Positions 5,706 through 12,245 of a stretch of 14,284 nt of DNA are shown in pieces (the stretch's first letter is position 1; each line of letters begins with the position of its first letter). The notes beneath the pieces were generated by a model that worked only from the letters and a program-made list of their open reading frames with translations, did no database searches and was not told the DNA's origin. Source of the DNA: Clostridiales bacterium (lineage in GTDB: Bacteria > Bacillota > Clostridia > Oscillospirales > Oscillospiraceae); NCBI GenBank assembly GCA_021205375.1, contig JAJPXR010000162.1:1-14284 (forward strand), given 5' to 3'. The translations under genes were made by a program, and so were the position numbers.

Positions 5706-6455
5706 TCAGCTCTTTGGGATGCCCAACAGCGCCTCCGCCTGAGCCACCTGTTCCCCGGTGGGGGTGGGAACGCCCTCCAGCGGGTAGGGGATACCCAGGT
5801 TGTCCCATTTGAAGGCGCCCAGGGTGTGGTAGGGCAAAATTTCCACCCGCTCTACATTGTGCAGGCTGTCCAGGAAGGCTTTGAGCCGGGACAGTTCTGC
5901 CGCCTCGTCGGTCAGGCCGGGCACCAGCACCCGCCGCACCCACATGGGCTTGCCGGCGTCGGAGAGATACCGGGCCATGTCCAGGATGTTGCCGTTGTCC
6001 CAGCCGGTCAGAGCTTTGTGAGCGGCGGGGTCGGTGTGTTTCAGGTCCAGCATGACCAGGTCTGTGACCTCCATCAATCGCTGGAACCGGCTGAAAAATG
6101 GCTCCTCTCTGGTGAAAGGGTTCCCTGCGGTGTCCAGTACCGTGTGAACCTCTTTTTCTTTTGCCAGGGTGAAAAACGCGGTGAGAAAGTCCAGTTGCAG
6201 CAGCGGCTCGCCGCCGCTGACGGTGACGCCTCCCTGTTCGCCCCAGTAGTTCCGGTAACGCCACACCCGCTGGAACAGCGCCTGTGCCGTCCACTCCGTG
6301 CCGCCGCTGGTGGCCCAGGTCTCCGGGTTGTGGCAGTACTGGCAGCGCATCCGGCAGCCCTGCAAAAAGACCACAAAACGCACGCCGGGGCCGTCTACCA
6401 GGCCGAAGGTTTCTAACGAGTGAACGTGACCGATGGTTTGCGGGTCGATTGCCAT
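5706..6455 (-). CDS. pflA: Pyruvate formate-lyase-activating enzyme (radical SAM)
   Basis: This 249-aa enzyme installs the glycyl radical on PflB using S-adenosylmethionine and a 4Fe-4S cluster. The CX3CX2C cluster motif is C34, C38, C41 in GCRMRCQYCHNPETW. The SAM-contacting glycine-rich stretch GGVTVSGGEPLLQ follows near residue 80, and LDLKHTD and RRVLVPGLTD blocks match the family. I chose the ATG at 6455 because GAGAGGA lies about 9 nt upstream; a TTG start six codons earlier would place the start inside that ribosome-binding site. It follows pflB on the same strand after 118 nt, so the pair is probably one operon. Anaerobic cytosolic fermentation is the context. Confidence 0.95.
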   Translation of the reverse strand: MAIDPQTIGHVHSLETFGLVDGPGVRFVVFLQGCRMRCQYCHNPETWATSGGTEWTAQALFQRVWRYRNYWGEQGGVTVSGGEPLLQLDFLTAFFTLAKEKEVHTVLDTAGNPFTREEPFFSRFQRLMEVTDLVMLDLKHTDPAAHKALTGWDNGNILDMARYLSDAGKPMWVRRVLVPGLTDEAAELSRLKAFLDSLHNVERVEILPYHTLGAFKWDNLGIPYPLEGVPTPTGEQVAQAEALLGIPKS

Positions 6456-6484
6456 AGAAAAGATTCCTCTCAAAAATAGATAGG

Positions 6485-6558
6485 CGCAGAGGCGCGAAAT
6501 GCACCTCTGCGGAGGTTGTGGGATGTCCCTGGGGGACAGGCGGAAAACCCGCCTGTCC
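6485..6558. promoter_or_regulatory. Two hairpins in the pflB-pflA spacer
   Basis: CGCAGAGG (6485-6492) pairs with CCTCTGCG (6504-6511), and GGACAGGCGG (6534-6543) pairs perfectly with CCGCCTGTCC (6549-6558, 5-nt loop). The second starts 15 nt after the pflB stop codon. Neither has a U-tract on the minus strand. They may stabilise the pflB 3' end or partly block read-through, giving less pflA than pflB. They could also lower pflA expression post-transcriptionally. Confidence 0.55.
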
Positions 6559-6573
6559 GTGGGGATGTTTTTC

Positions 6574-8826
6574 TTACAGCGAACCGTGGCAGGTCCGGGC
6601 GATGACGTCCAACTGCTGCTTGCGGGTCAGGTCGATGAACTTGACGGCGTAGCCGGAGACGCGGATGGTGAAGTTGGCGTACTCCTCCTTCTCCGGGTGC
6701 TCCATAGCGTCCAACAGTTTTTCCTTGCCAAAGACGTTGACGTTCAGGTGGTGGGCGCCCTGGTCAAAGTAGCCGTCCAGCACCTGCACCAGATTGCCGG
6801 TGCGCTCCTGGGCGGAGTGGCCCAGCGCGTCGGGGTTGATGGTCTGGGTGTTGGAGATGCCGTCCAGGGACCAGTGATAGGGAATTTTGGCGACGCTGTT
6901 CAGGGAGGCCAGCAGGCCGTTCTCCTCCGCGCCGTAAGAGGGCGAAGCACCGGGGGCAAAGGGGGTGTAGGCGGCGCGTCCGTTGGGCATAGCGCCGGTG
7001 GCCTCGCCGTAGACCACGTTGGAGGTGATGGTCAGGATGGAGGTGGTGGGTTCGCTGTCCCGGTAGGTGTGGCGGCGCTTGATCTTCTCCAGGAAGGTTT
7101 TCAGCACCCAAATGCCAATCTCATCGGCTCGGTCGTCGTCGTTGCCGTACTTGGGGAAGTCGCCCTCGATCTCGAAGTCCTTGGAGATACCGTCCTCGTC
7201 CCGGATGACCCTGACCTTGGCGTATTTGATGGCGCTGAGGGAGTCGATGACGTGGGAGAATCCGGCGATGCCGGTGGCGAAGGTGCGGCGCACGTCGGTG
7301 TCGATAAGGGCCATTTGGCTGGCCTCGTAATAATACTTGTCGTGCATATAGTGGATGAGGTTCAGCACGTTGACGTAGATGTCCGCCAGCCAGTCCAGCC
7401 AGAATTCGTACTTTTCGATGACCTCGTCATAGTCCAGGTACTCGCTGGTGATGGGCGCGGTCTTGGGCCCGACCTGGATGCGGTGCTTCTCGTCGAAGCC
7501 GCCGTTGATGGCGTAGAGCAGGGTCTTACCCAGGTTGGCGCGTGCGCCGAAGAACTGAATTTCCTTGCCAGTCTGGGTGGCGGAGACGCAGCAGCAGATG
7601 GAGTAGTCGTCGCCCCAAACCGGCTTCATCACGTCGTCGTTCTCGTACTGGATGGAGCTGGTGTTGACGGAGATTTTGGCGGCGTACTTCTTGAAGTTCT
7701 CGTTGAGCTGGGAGGAGTACAGCACCGTCAGGTTCGGCTCCGGGGAGGGACCCATGTTCTCCAGGGTGTGCAGGAAGCGGTAGTCGGTCTTGGTGACCAT
7801 GCTGCGGCCGTCCATGCCGATGCCGCCCACCTCCAGGGTGGCCCAGGTGGGGTCGCCGGAGAAGAGCTGGTTGTAGGAGGGGATGCGGGCGAACTTGACC
7901 ATGCGGAACTTCATGGTCATGTGGTCGATGATCTCCTGGGCCTCGCTCTCGGTGAGCACGCCGTTTTTCAGATCCCGCTCGAAATAGATGTCCAGGAAGG
8001 TGGAGATGCGGCCCACGCTCATGGCCGCGCCGTTCTGGGTCTTGACGGCGGCCAGATAGCCGAAGTACAGCCACTGGCAGGCTTCTTTGGCGTTGGCGGC
8101 GGGCTGGGAGATGTCGAAGCCGTAGAGCTTGGCCATTTCCTTCATGCCCTTCAGGGCGTTGATTTGCTTCTGAATTTCCTCCCGCAGGCGGATGACCTCG
8201 TCGTACATGTTGCCGCAGCCACAATTCAGCTTGTCCCGCTCCTTCTCTTTGATAAGGTAGTCAATGCCGTACAGGGCGATGCGGCGGTAGTCGCCCACGA
8301 TACGGCCCCGGCCGTAGGTGTCGGGCAGGCCGGTGACAACATGGGTTTTCCGGGCGGCGCGCATTTCCGGGGTGTAGGCGGAGAAAACCGCGTCGTTGTG
8401 GGTGGTCATATACTGGGTGAAGATTTTTTTCAGTTCCGGGTTGACGGTGTAGCCGTAGGTCTCGGCGGCCTGGACTGCCATCTTGATGCCGCCGTAGGGC
8501 ATGAAGGCCCGTTTCAGGGGCTTGTCTGTCTGGATGCCCACCACCTGCTCCAGGTCCTTCAGGGACTCGTCGATATAGCCGGGGCCGTAGGCGGTCAGGC
8601 TGGAGACCACCTCGGTCTCGCAGTCCAGCACGCCGCCCTTGGCGCGCTCGGTCTTCTGGAGCTTCTGGAGCGCGCCCCAGAGCTTGTCGGTGGCTTCGGT
8701 GGGGCCGGCGAGGAACGCCTCATCGCCGTCATAGGGGACATAGTTCTTCTGGATGAAGTCGCGGACGTTGACCTCTTCCTTCCAAATGCGGCCCTCAAAG
8801 CCTTCCCACTGTTTGAAATCAGTCAT
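6574..8826 (-). CDS. pflB: Formate C-acetyltransferase (pyruvate formate-lyase)
   Basis: This 750-aa glycyl-radical enzyme converts pyruvate and CoA to acetyl-CoA and formate. The active-site cysteine pair falls in SICCCVSATQTG (C412-C413, equivalent to E. coli C418-C419; an extra Cys precedes them at 411), followed by the conserved FFGARANLGKTLLYAINGG. The C-terminal radical loop RVSGYAVKF places the radical glycine at G725. Length and ends match the family (E. coli 760 aa). I chose the ATG at 8826 because AGGAG lies 7 nt upstream and the protein then starts as family members do. The frame remains open for 70 codons upstream, but this is the 5' leader. The activator gene follows directly. 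Confidence 0.97.
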   Translation of the reverse strand: MTDFKQWEGFEGRIWKEEVNVRDFIQKNYVPYDGDEAFLAGPTEATDKLWGALQKLQKTERAKGGVLDCETEVVSSLTAYGPGYIDESLKDLEQVVGIQTDKPLKRAFMPYGGIKMAVQAAETYGYTVNPELKKIFTQYMTTHNDAVFSAYTPEMRAARKTHVVTGLPDTYGRGRIVGDYRRIALYGIDYLIKEKERDKLNCGCGNMYDEVIRLREEIQKQINALKGMKEMAKLYGFDISQPAANAKEACQWLYFGYLAAVKTQNGAAMSVGRISTFLDIYFERDLKNGVLTESEAQEIIDHMTMKFRMVKFARIPSYNQLFSGDPTWATLEVGGIGMDGRSMVTKTDYRFLHTLENMGPSPEPNLTVLYSSQLNENFKKYAAKISVNTSSIQYENDDVMKPVWGDDYSICCCVSATQTGKEIQFFGARANLGKTLLYAINGGFDEKHRIQVGPKTAPITSEYLDYDEVIEKYEFWLDWLADIYVNVLNLIHYMHDKYYYEASQMALIDTDVRRTFATGIAGFSHVIDSLSAIKYAKVRVIRDEDGISKDFEIEGDFPKYGNDDDRADEIGIWVLKTFLEKIKRRHTYRDSEPTTSILTITSNVVYGEATGAMPNGRAAYTPFAPGASPSYGAEENGLLASLNSVAKIPYHWSLDGISNTQTINPDALGHSAQERTGNLVQVLDGYFDQGAHHLNVNVFGKEKLLDAMEHPEKEEYANFTIRVSGYAVKFIDLTRKQQLDVIARTCHGSL

Positions 8827-8956
8827 TTTAACACTCCTTTTTGATGTTTGTAACGAAATAGAATGAATGTGACAGAAAAATAGGGTTTCGTGCGCAGGGT
8901 TGCTGTGATCTTCCGTATGCCGCTCTGCTGTTATAAGAGCGACATTTCTGAAAGTT

Positions 8957-8976
8957 GAGTTAGCAAAAACTAACTC
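8957..8976. promoter_or_regulatory. Inverted repeat in the pflB 5' leader
   Basis: GAGTTAG (8957-8963) and CTAACTC (8970-8976) form a perfect 7-bp inverted repeat with a 6-nt spacer, about 130 nt upstream of the pflB start and inside the transcribed leader. A second pair, GACCGGT (8991-8997) and ACCGGTC (9035-9041), sits nearer the transcription start. These could be RNA hairpins or a downstream operator. Confidence 0.4.
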
Positions 8977-9047
8977 CGCTGGAAACGAACGACCGGTTTT
9001 TGAAAAAACGGGGGATATGGTGCTTTTCCGCTTCACCGGTCAAGGTG

Positions 9048-9076
9048 AATATAGCATATCCTTTTGAGATTGTCAA
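9048..9076 (-). promoter_or_regulatory. Sigma-A promoter of pflB-pflA
   Basis: A perfect TTGACA (9076-9071) and TATATT (9053-9048) are separated by 17 bp on the minus strand. Transcription would start near 9041 and leave a leader of about 215 nt before the pflB start codon. Confidence 0.88.
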
Positions 9077-9146
9077 GAATTTATCAAAGAGATTTACAGG
9101 AAAATGTTCGGAGAAATCGGAAACTTTTCAATTATGTAGAACAAAT

Positions 9147-9165
9147 AAATTGGTTGAGCCAATTT
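9147..9165. promoter_or_regulatory. 19-bp palindrome between divergent pflB and traX-like promoters
   Basis: AAATTGG-TTGAG-CCAATTT is a perfect 7-bp inverted repeat with a 5-nt spacer. It is about 70 bp upstream of the pflB -35 and about 50 bp upstream of the plus-strand -35, so it is placed like a regulator binding site. No known regulator is recognised. Confidence 0.4.
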
Positions 9166-9212
9166 GAAAGAAAATAGCTATGAAAACTTGGAAAAAGCAG
9201 GGCGAAAAGGGC

Positions 9213-9241
9213 TTGCGCGGCGGCGGCAGAAGTGTTATATT
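9213..9241 (+). promoter_or_regulatory. Probable promoter of the TraX-family gene
   Basis: TTGCGC (9213-9218) and TATATT (9236-9241) are spaced by 17 bp, ending 33 nt before the chosen start codon. Confidence 0.65.
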
Positions 9242-9274
9242 AGTGCTAGTTCAATCGTGAATGGAGAGATAGCT

Positions 9275-10087
9275 ATGGCAGCAGCACTACAGAGCCGGAA
9301 GTGCATCAGCGGATTCACCCTCAAGCTGATTGCTCTCATCACCATGACCATCGACCACATCGCTATGGTGCTGGTGGTCTCCGGCCCGTTTTACTGGCCC
9401 ATGCGCATCATCGGGCGCATCGCCTTCCCCATTTACTGCTTTTTGCTGGTGGAGGGCTACTTCCACACCCACAGCGTCAGGAGGTACGCTCTCCGTTTGC
9501 TCCTTGCGGCGGTTGCGTCGGATATTCCCTTCGATTTGGCCCGTGACGGCTTCTGGCCCAGTTGGTACTACCAAAACGTCATGCTCACCCTTGCCATCGG
9601 CCTGGTGACGGTGTGGCTAGTGGACCACAGCCGGGGCTGGGTGCTGGCCCTGTGGAACCGGGGGCAGAAGGCCCCGGCGGAGACGCAGGAGGGGGAACGC
9701 CCCGCCCTGACGATAGGGCAGAAGGCGCTGGGATGGGCGCTGATGGCAGTCTTTTCCCTGGTGGGTATCTGGCTGGCCGACTTCTGCAACACGGACTACG
9801 GTGGCGGCGGCGTGCTGCTGATTTTGCTGTTCTACTTTTTCCGCAAGAGGCCCGTTGACCTGTGTATCGCCGTGCTGGTGGAGCTGACGGTGGTTTTTGG
9901 CGGCGTTGAACCCTTTGGCATTGTGGCGATGGTCCCCATCCTGCTCTACAACGGTCAGCGTGGTCCGAACCCCGGCGGCAAGTGGGGGCAGTGGTTCTTC
10001 TACGCCTATTATCCTTTGCACCTGGGCATTTTATATATCCTTTACAAGCTGCTGTTCACAAATACCTGGGTTACGCTGCCGTTTTGA
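9275..10087 (+). CDS. TraX-family integral membrane protein
   Basis: A 270-aa protein with about seven to eight hydrophobic segments. The N-terminus SGFTLKLIALITMTIDHIAMVL (residues 12-33, DH at 27-28), the following RIIGRIAFPIYCFLLVEGY, and the C-terminal FFYAYYPLHLGILYIL are characteristic of the TraX family. E. coli F-plasmid TraX acetylates pilin; chromosomal homologues in Firmicutes are common and their substrate is not known. Some act as acyltransferase-like membrane proteins by family relation, so conjugation should not be assumed, and no other transfer genes are in the window. I chose the ATG at 9275 because GGAGAG lies about 8 nt upstream; the open frame extends 37 codons further, through the promoter. 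A hydrophilic loop at about 128-148 separates two membrane halves. Confidence 0.88.
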   Translation: MAAALQSRKCISGFTLKLIALITMTIDHIAMVLVVSGPFYWPMRIIGRIAFPIYCFLLVEGYFHTHSVRRYALRLLLAAVASDIPFDLARDGFWPSWYYQNVMLTLAIGLVTVWLVDHSRGWVLALWNRGQKAPAETQEGERPALTIGQKALGWALMAVFSLVGIWLADFCNTDYGGGGVLLILLFYFFRKRPVDLCIAVLVELTVVFGGVEPFGIVAMVPILLYNGQRGPNPGGKWGQWFFYAYYPLHLGILYILYKLLFTNTWVTLPF

Positions 10088-10098
10088 GCGGGGGCGGT

Positions 10099-10331
10099 AA
10101 AACCCCTCCGCCACCGCCTAAAGGCGGCGGCCCTCCTCCCCTTTCAGGGGAGGCAAGGGAGCAAGTGCTTACTATTTCGTTTGCATTTTTGCTTAAAGAG
10201 GACAAATTTGGAACGGAATAATTCCAATAGAGGAACCTTTCCTTTAACAAAACTCCTTCAACAACTGACCACCCCTCTCGCCTCCCCTGAAAGGGGAGGT
10301 GGCACGGCGTAAGCCGTGACGGAGGGGTTTT
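10099..10331. repeat. Composite of two inverted intergenic repeats (copies C and D), MITE-like
   Basis: Copy C (10099-10158, plus) and copy D (10272-10331, minus) are the same repeat family facing each other. The outer ends are perfect 12-bp inverted repeats: AAAACCCCTCCG (10099-10110) and CGGAGGGGTTTT (10320-10331). Both carry the same inner hairpin, CCTCCCCT with AGGGGAGG around a 3-nt loop. D has CACGGC-GTAA-GCCGTG where C has CCGCC-TAAA-GGCGG. The ~113 bp between is AT-rich and has no gene; it includes TTGGAA and TTCCAA in inverted order near 10209-10227. The unit fills nearly all of the spacer between the TraX gene and the next operon, and may also stop transcription from the former. Confidence 0.8.
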
Positions 10332-10391
10332 CGCTGGAATTACTGATAAGACTGATTCAAAGGGATACCCCATTACAAAAAGGAGGCGCTT

Positions 10392-10679
10392 ATGCTGCTC
10401 TTTTCGTTGCTTTTTGGCCTGTTGGCCTGGGTCCTTGCCGGGCTGGGCATTGCGGGCAAGCTCCCATCGCGGGGCCTCGCGGCGGGGGGCAGCCTGACCG
10501 CCTGCTCTCTGGCGGTGCTGGCCCAGTTCTTCGAGGTCCGGCGGCGGCTGGGCATAAACGACATCGCGGGCCTGCTGGACACCATCGACGCCACCATCTT
10601 CGGGGTGGCGGTGCTGCTGCTGGTGACGATTTTACTCAACGCCGCCCTCTGCGGCCTCCGGCGGGAGGTGCAGCCATGA
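10392..10679 (+). CDS. Small three-helix membrane protein, function unknown
   Basis: A 95-aa protein that I do not recognise. Hydrophobic segments are at about residues 1-22, 29-47 and 68-89. A short charged, amphipathic stretch lies between the last two (EVRRRLGINDIAGLLDTID). The AAGGAGG ribosome-binding site sits 5 nt before the ATG. Its stop codon overlaps the start of the lipoprotein gene (ATGA at 10676-10679), so the two are translationally coupled and may act together at the membrane. No promoter is obvious; it may lie within or near repeat D. Confidence 0.75.
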   Translation: MLLFSLLFGLLAWVLAGLGIAGKLPSRGLAAGGSLTACSLAVLAQFFEVRRRLGINDIAGLLDTIDATIFGVAVLLLVTILLNAALCGLRREVQP

Positions 10680-11941
10680 AACGCGCCCTTTCGCTGCTTC
10701 TGCTCCTTGCCCTGCTGCTGACCGGCTGCGCCGGGGGACAGGCGGATTCCTCTGCGTCCACCGACAACAGCGGCGACAGCTCCGCCCAGCCGGTGGTTTT
10801 TGCAGCGGATTCCTCCGCCGAAGAAGCAGAACCGGACGAGGGCAGCCTCTACCGTCTCGCCGCCGCCGACCCTGATACCCTGCTGAAAATCCTGGTGGTG
10901 GGCAACAGCTTCAGCGTGGATTCCTCCGAGTTCCTCTACGAAGTGGCCACAGATGCCGGGTATCAGGTGCTGGTGGGCAACCTGAACCGCAGCAGCACCC
11001 CCCTGGCCGACCACTGGGGCTTCGCCAAAAATGACGAGGCGGTGTATACCTACCGGAAAAACGGGGACGGGAGCTGGGAGGTCCTGGCGAAAAAGAGCGC
11101 CACCATGTCCCAAGCCCTGGAGGACGAGGACTGGGACATCATCCTGTTCCAGCAGCAGAGCTACCAGGCGGGAGTGGCCTCCACCTACCGCCACGGGGAG
11201 ACCAGCTACGTGGAGAAGCTGGCGGACTTCGCCAGGGAGCATTGCTCCAACGAGGGGGTCAAAATCGGCTGGCAGATGACCTGGTCCCTGCGGAAGTGTA
11301 CCGAGCGGTATTACGTGAAGCGGTTCACTGGGGAGCTGGACCTCTACGAAAAAATCTGCGCCGCCGTCCAGACCGAAGTGGAGGACACCGGCGCGGCAGA
11401 CTTCATCATTACCACCGGCACCGCCATCCAGAACGCCCGCAGCAGCTACCTGGGGGACACGCTGGACCGGGACGGCAAGCACCTCTCCTACGACCTGGGC
11501 CGCTACCTGGCGGCCATGAGCGTGGCCTCCGCCTGCGGCATGGATTTATCCGGGGTGGACAGGCTGGACACGTCTGTTTCGTCCAAGTCCCAGACCACCC
11601 TCTCCACCCTGCACCTGCCGCTGCTGCGCCAGTGCGTGGCGGATGCGGAGCAGACCCCCTACGCCATCACCCAGCAAAACGAGACGGCCCCGGCGCTGGA
11701 GCAGCCGGAATTGACGGTTGAGGCGGCGGAGAACGGCCAGACCCTGACCTGGACGGCGGTGGAGGGAGCCACCGGCTACGAAGTCACCGACGGCAGCGGT
11801 GAAGTGTTGGCAGCATTAGACGCGGAGACCACCACCTACACCGATGAGGCAGGGACAGGCCGCACAAAATACCAGGTCGCCGCCCTGGGGGACAGCTACC
11901 TCGGCGACGTCTCCAGCCCGTGGGTGAATGGCGAGGGATAA
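10676..11941 (+). CDS. Lipoprotein with SGNH/DUF4886-like hydrolase domain and C-terminal Fn3-like domain
   Basis: A 421-aa exported lipoprotein. The signal peptide has the lipobox LLTGC with C18 as the lipid anchor, followed by a Ser/Asp-rich linker to about residue 50. The domain at about 70-325 begins ILVVGNSFSVDSS (candidate nucleophile S78) and has DGKHLSYDLGRYLAA, giving a DxxH pair D266/H269. This pattern resembles SGNH-type esterases, especially the DUF4886 group found in gut bacteria. Residues about 342-418 look like a fibronectin type III fold (LTWTAVEGATGYEV). The substrate is unknown; deacylation of a cell-surface or dietary polysaccharide is plausible by family. GGAGG lies 7 nt before the ATG, inside the upstream gene. 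Confidence 0.82.
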   Translation: MKRALSLLLLLALLLTGCAGGQADSSASTDNSGDSSAQPVVFAADSSAEEAEPDEGSLYRLAAADPDTLLKILVVGNSFSVDSSEFLYEVATDAGYQVLVGNLNRSSTPLADHWGFAKNDEAVYTYRKNGDGSWEVLAKKSATMSQALEDEDWDIILFQQQSYQAGVASTYRHGETSYVEKLADFAREHCSNEGVKIGWQMTWSLRKCTERYYVKRFTGELDLYEKICAAVQTEVEDTGAADFIITTGTAIQNARSSYLGDTLDRDGKHLSYDLGRYLAAMSVASACGMDLSGVDRLDTSVSSKSQTTLSTLHLPLLRQCVADAEQTPYAITQQNETAPALEQPELTVEAAENGQTLTWTAVEGATGYEVTDGSGEVLAALDAETTTYTDEAGTGRTKYQVAALGDSYLGDVSSPWVNGEG

Positions 11942-11956
11942 GTCCTTAAAAGCACC

Positions 11957-11973
11957 AAAACCATGCGGTTTTT
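11957..11973 (+). terminator. Weak terminator after the lipoprotein gene
   Basis: AAAACC-ATGC-GGTTTTT forms a 6-bp stem ending in a T run, 15 nt after the lipoprotein stop codon. The stem is A/T-rich and short, so termination may be partial. Confidence 0.35.
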
Positions 11974-12000
11974 CCGGGAGAAAAATCGGCAAAAATGCGT

Positions 12001-12029
12001 TTGACAAATTTCCTTCGCCTTGCTACAAT
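12001..12029 (+). promoter_or_regulatory. Sigma-A promoter of the MATE gene
   Basis: A perfect TTGACA (12001-12006) and TACAAT (12024-12029) are spaced by 17 bp. Transcription should start near 12036, leaving a leader of about 210 nt before the MATE start codon. Confidence 0.9.
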
Positions 12030-12036
12030 AATCATG

Positions 12037-12092
12037 CAGCGTGTAGTGTTCAACTCGTAAATCCGGTTGTGCGTTACACGCTGTTCTTTTTT
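12037..12092 (+). terminator. Promoter-proximal terminator-like hairpin (copy 1)
   Basis: CAGCGTGTA (12037-12045) pairs perfectly with TACACGCTG (12075-12083), with an inner CAAC/GTTG pairing, and is followed at once by TTCTTTTTT (12084-12092). It begins at the predicted transcription start, so premature termination would yield an RNA of about 55 nt. Confidence 0.65.
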
Positions 12093-12177
12093 GACCTGCG
12101 TTTCCCCTTGCGGGGAATCAGGCGGACAATTTTATACCTGCTTCGCCCGGTGGCTTCGTCCGGGCGGGGTCTCTTTC

Positions 12178-12230
12178 TGCGTGTTGCGTAAAGCGTAAGT
12201 CCGGCTTTGCGTGGGCGCATTTTATTTTTT
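12178..12230 (+). terminator. Terminator-like hairpin just before the MATE ribosome-binding site (copy 2)
   Basis: TTGCGTAAAGC pairs with GCTTTGCGTGG including wobbles, and the outer TGCG pairs with CGCA (12178-12219). The stem is followed by TTTTATTTTTT ending at 12230. The loop and 3' side share CGTAARTCCGG, then TGCGT, with copy 1. Confidence 0.65.
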
Positions 12231-12245
12231 GAGGAGGAAACCAAA

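Larger units (their letters stand above)
12036..12245 (+). promoter_or_regulatory. Structured leader of the MATE gene with two related terminator-like hairpins
   Basis: Four hairpins are visible in order: terminator-like 1 (12037-12092), TTCCCC-TTGC-GGGGAA with CCTG/CAGG below it (12095-12122), CGCCCGG with CCGGGCG (12144-12150 / 12160-12166), and terminator-like 2 (12178-12230), which ends just before the AGGAGG site (12232-12237). I do not recognise a known riboswitch class. The layout suggests regulation by transcription attenuation, or by hiding or exposing the ribosome-binding region. The signal is unknown. Confidence 0.6.

Noticed and set aside
5479..6504. A 341-codon minus-strand open frame overlapping pflA out of frame
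   Set aside because: pflA in the other frame has all family motifs; this frame runs through hairpins and repeat copy B and encodes low-complexity Arg/Gly/Pro-rich sequence.
6499..8844. A 781-codon plus-strand open frame antisense to pflB
   Set aside because: It lies opposite a clear pflB, its translation is rich in V, L, G, D and H as expected from the complement of GC-rich codons, and it shows no family motif.
10340..10391. A promoter immediately upstream of the small membrane protein gene
   Set aside because: No pair of hexamers with acceptable match and spacing could be found.
12034..12060. A possible 8-codon leader peptide (ATG to TAA) at the start of the MATE leader
   Set aside because: The ATG is only 5 nt after the -10 box, so it would lie at or upstream of the transcription start and has no ribosome-binding site.
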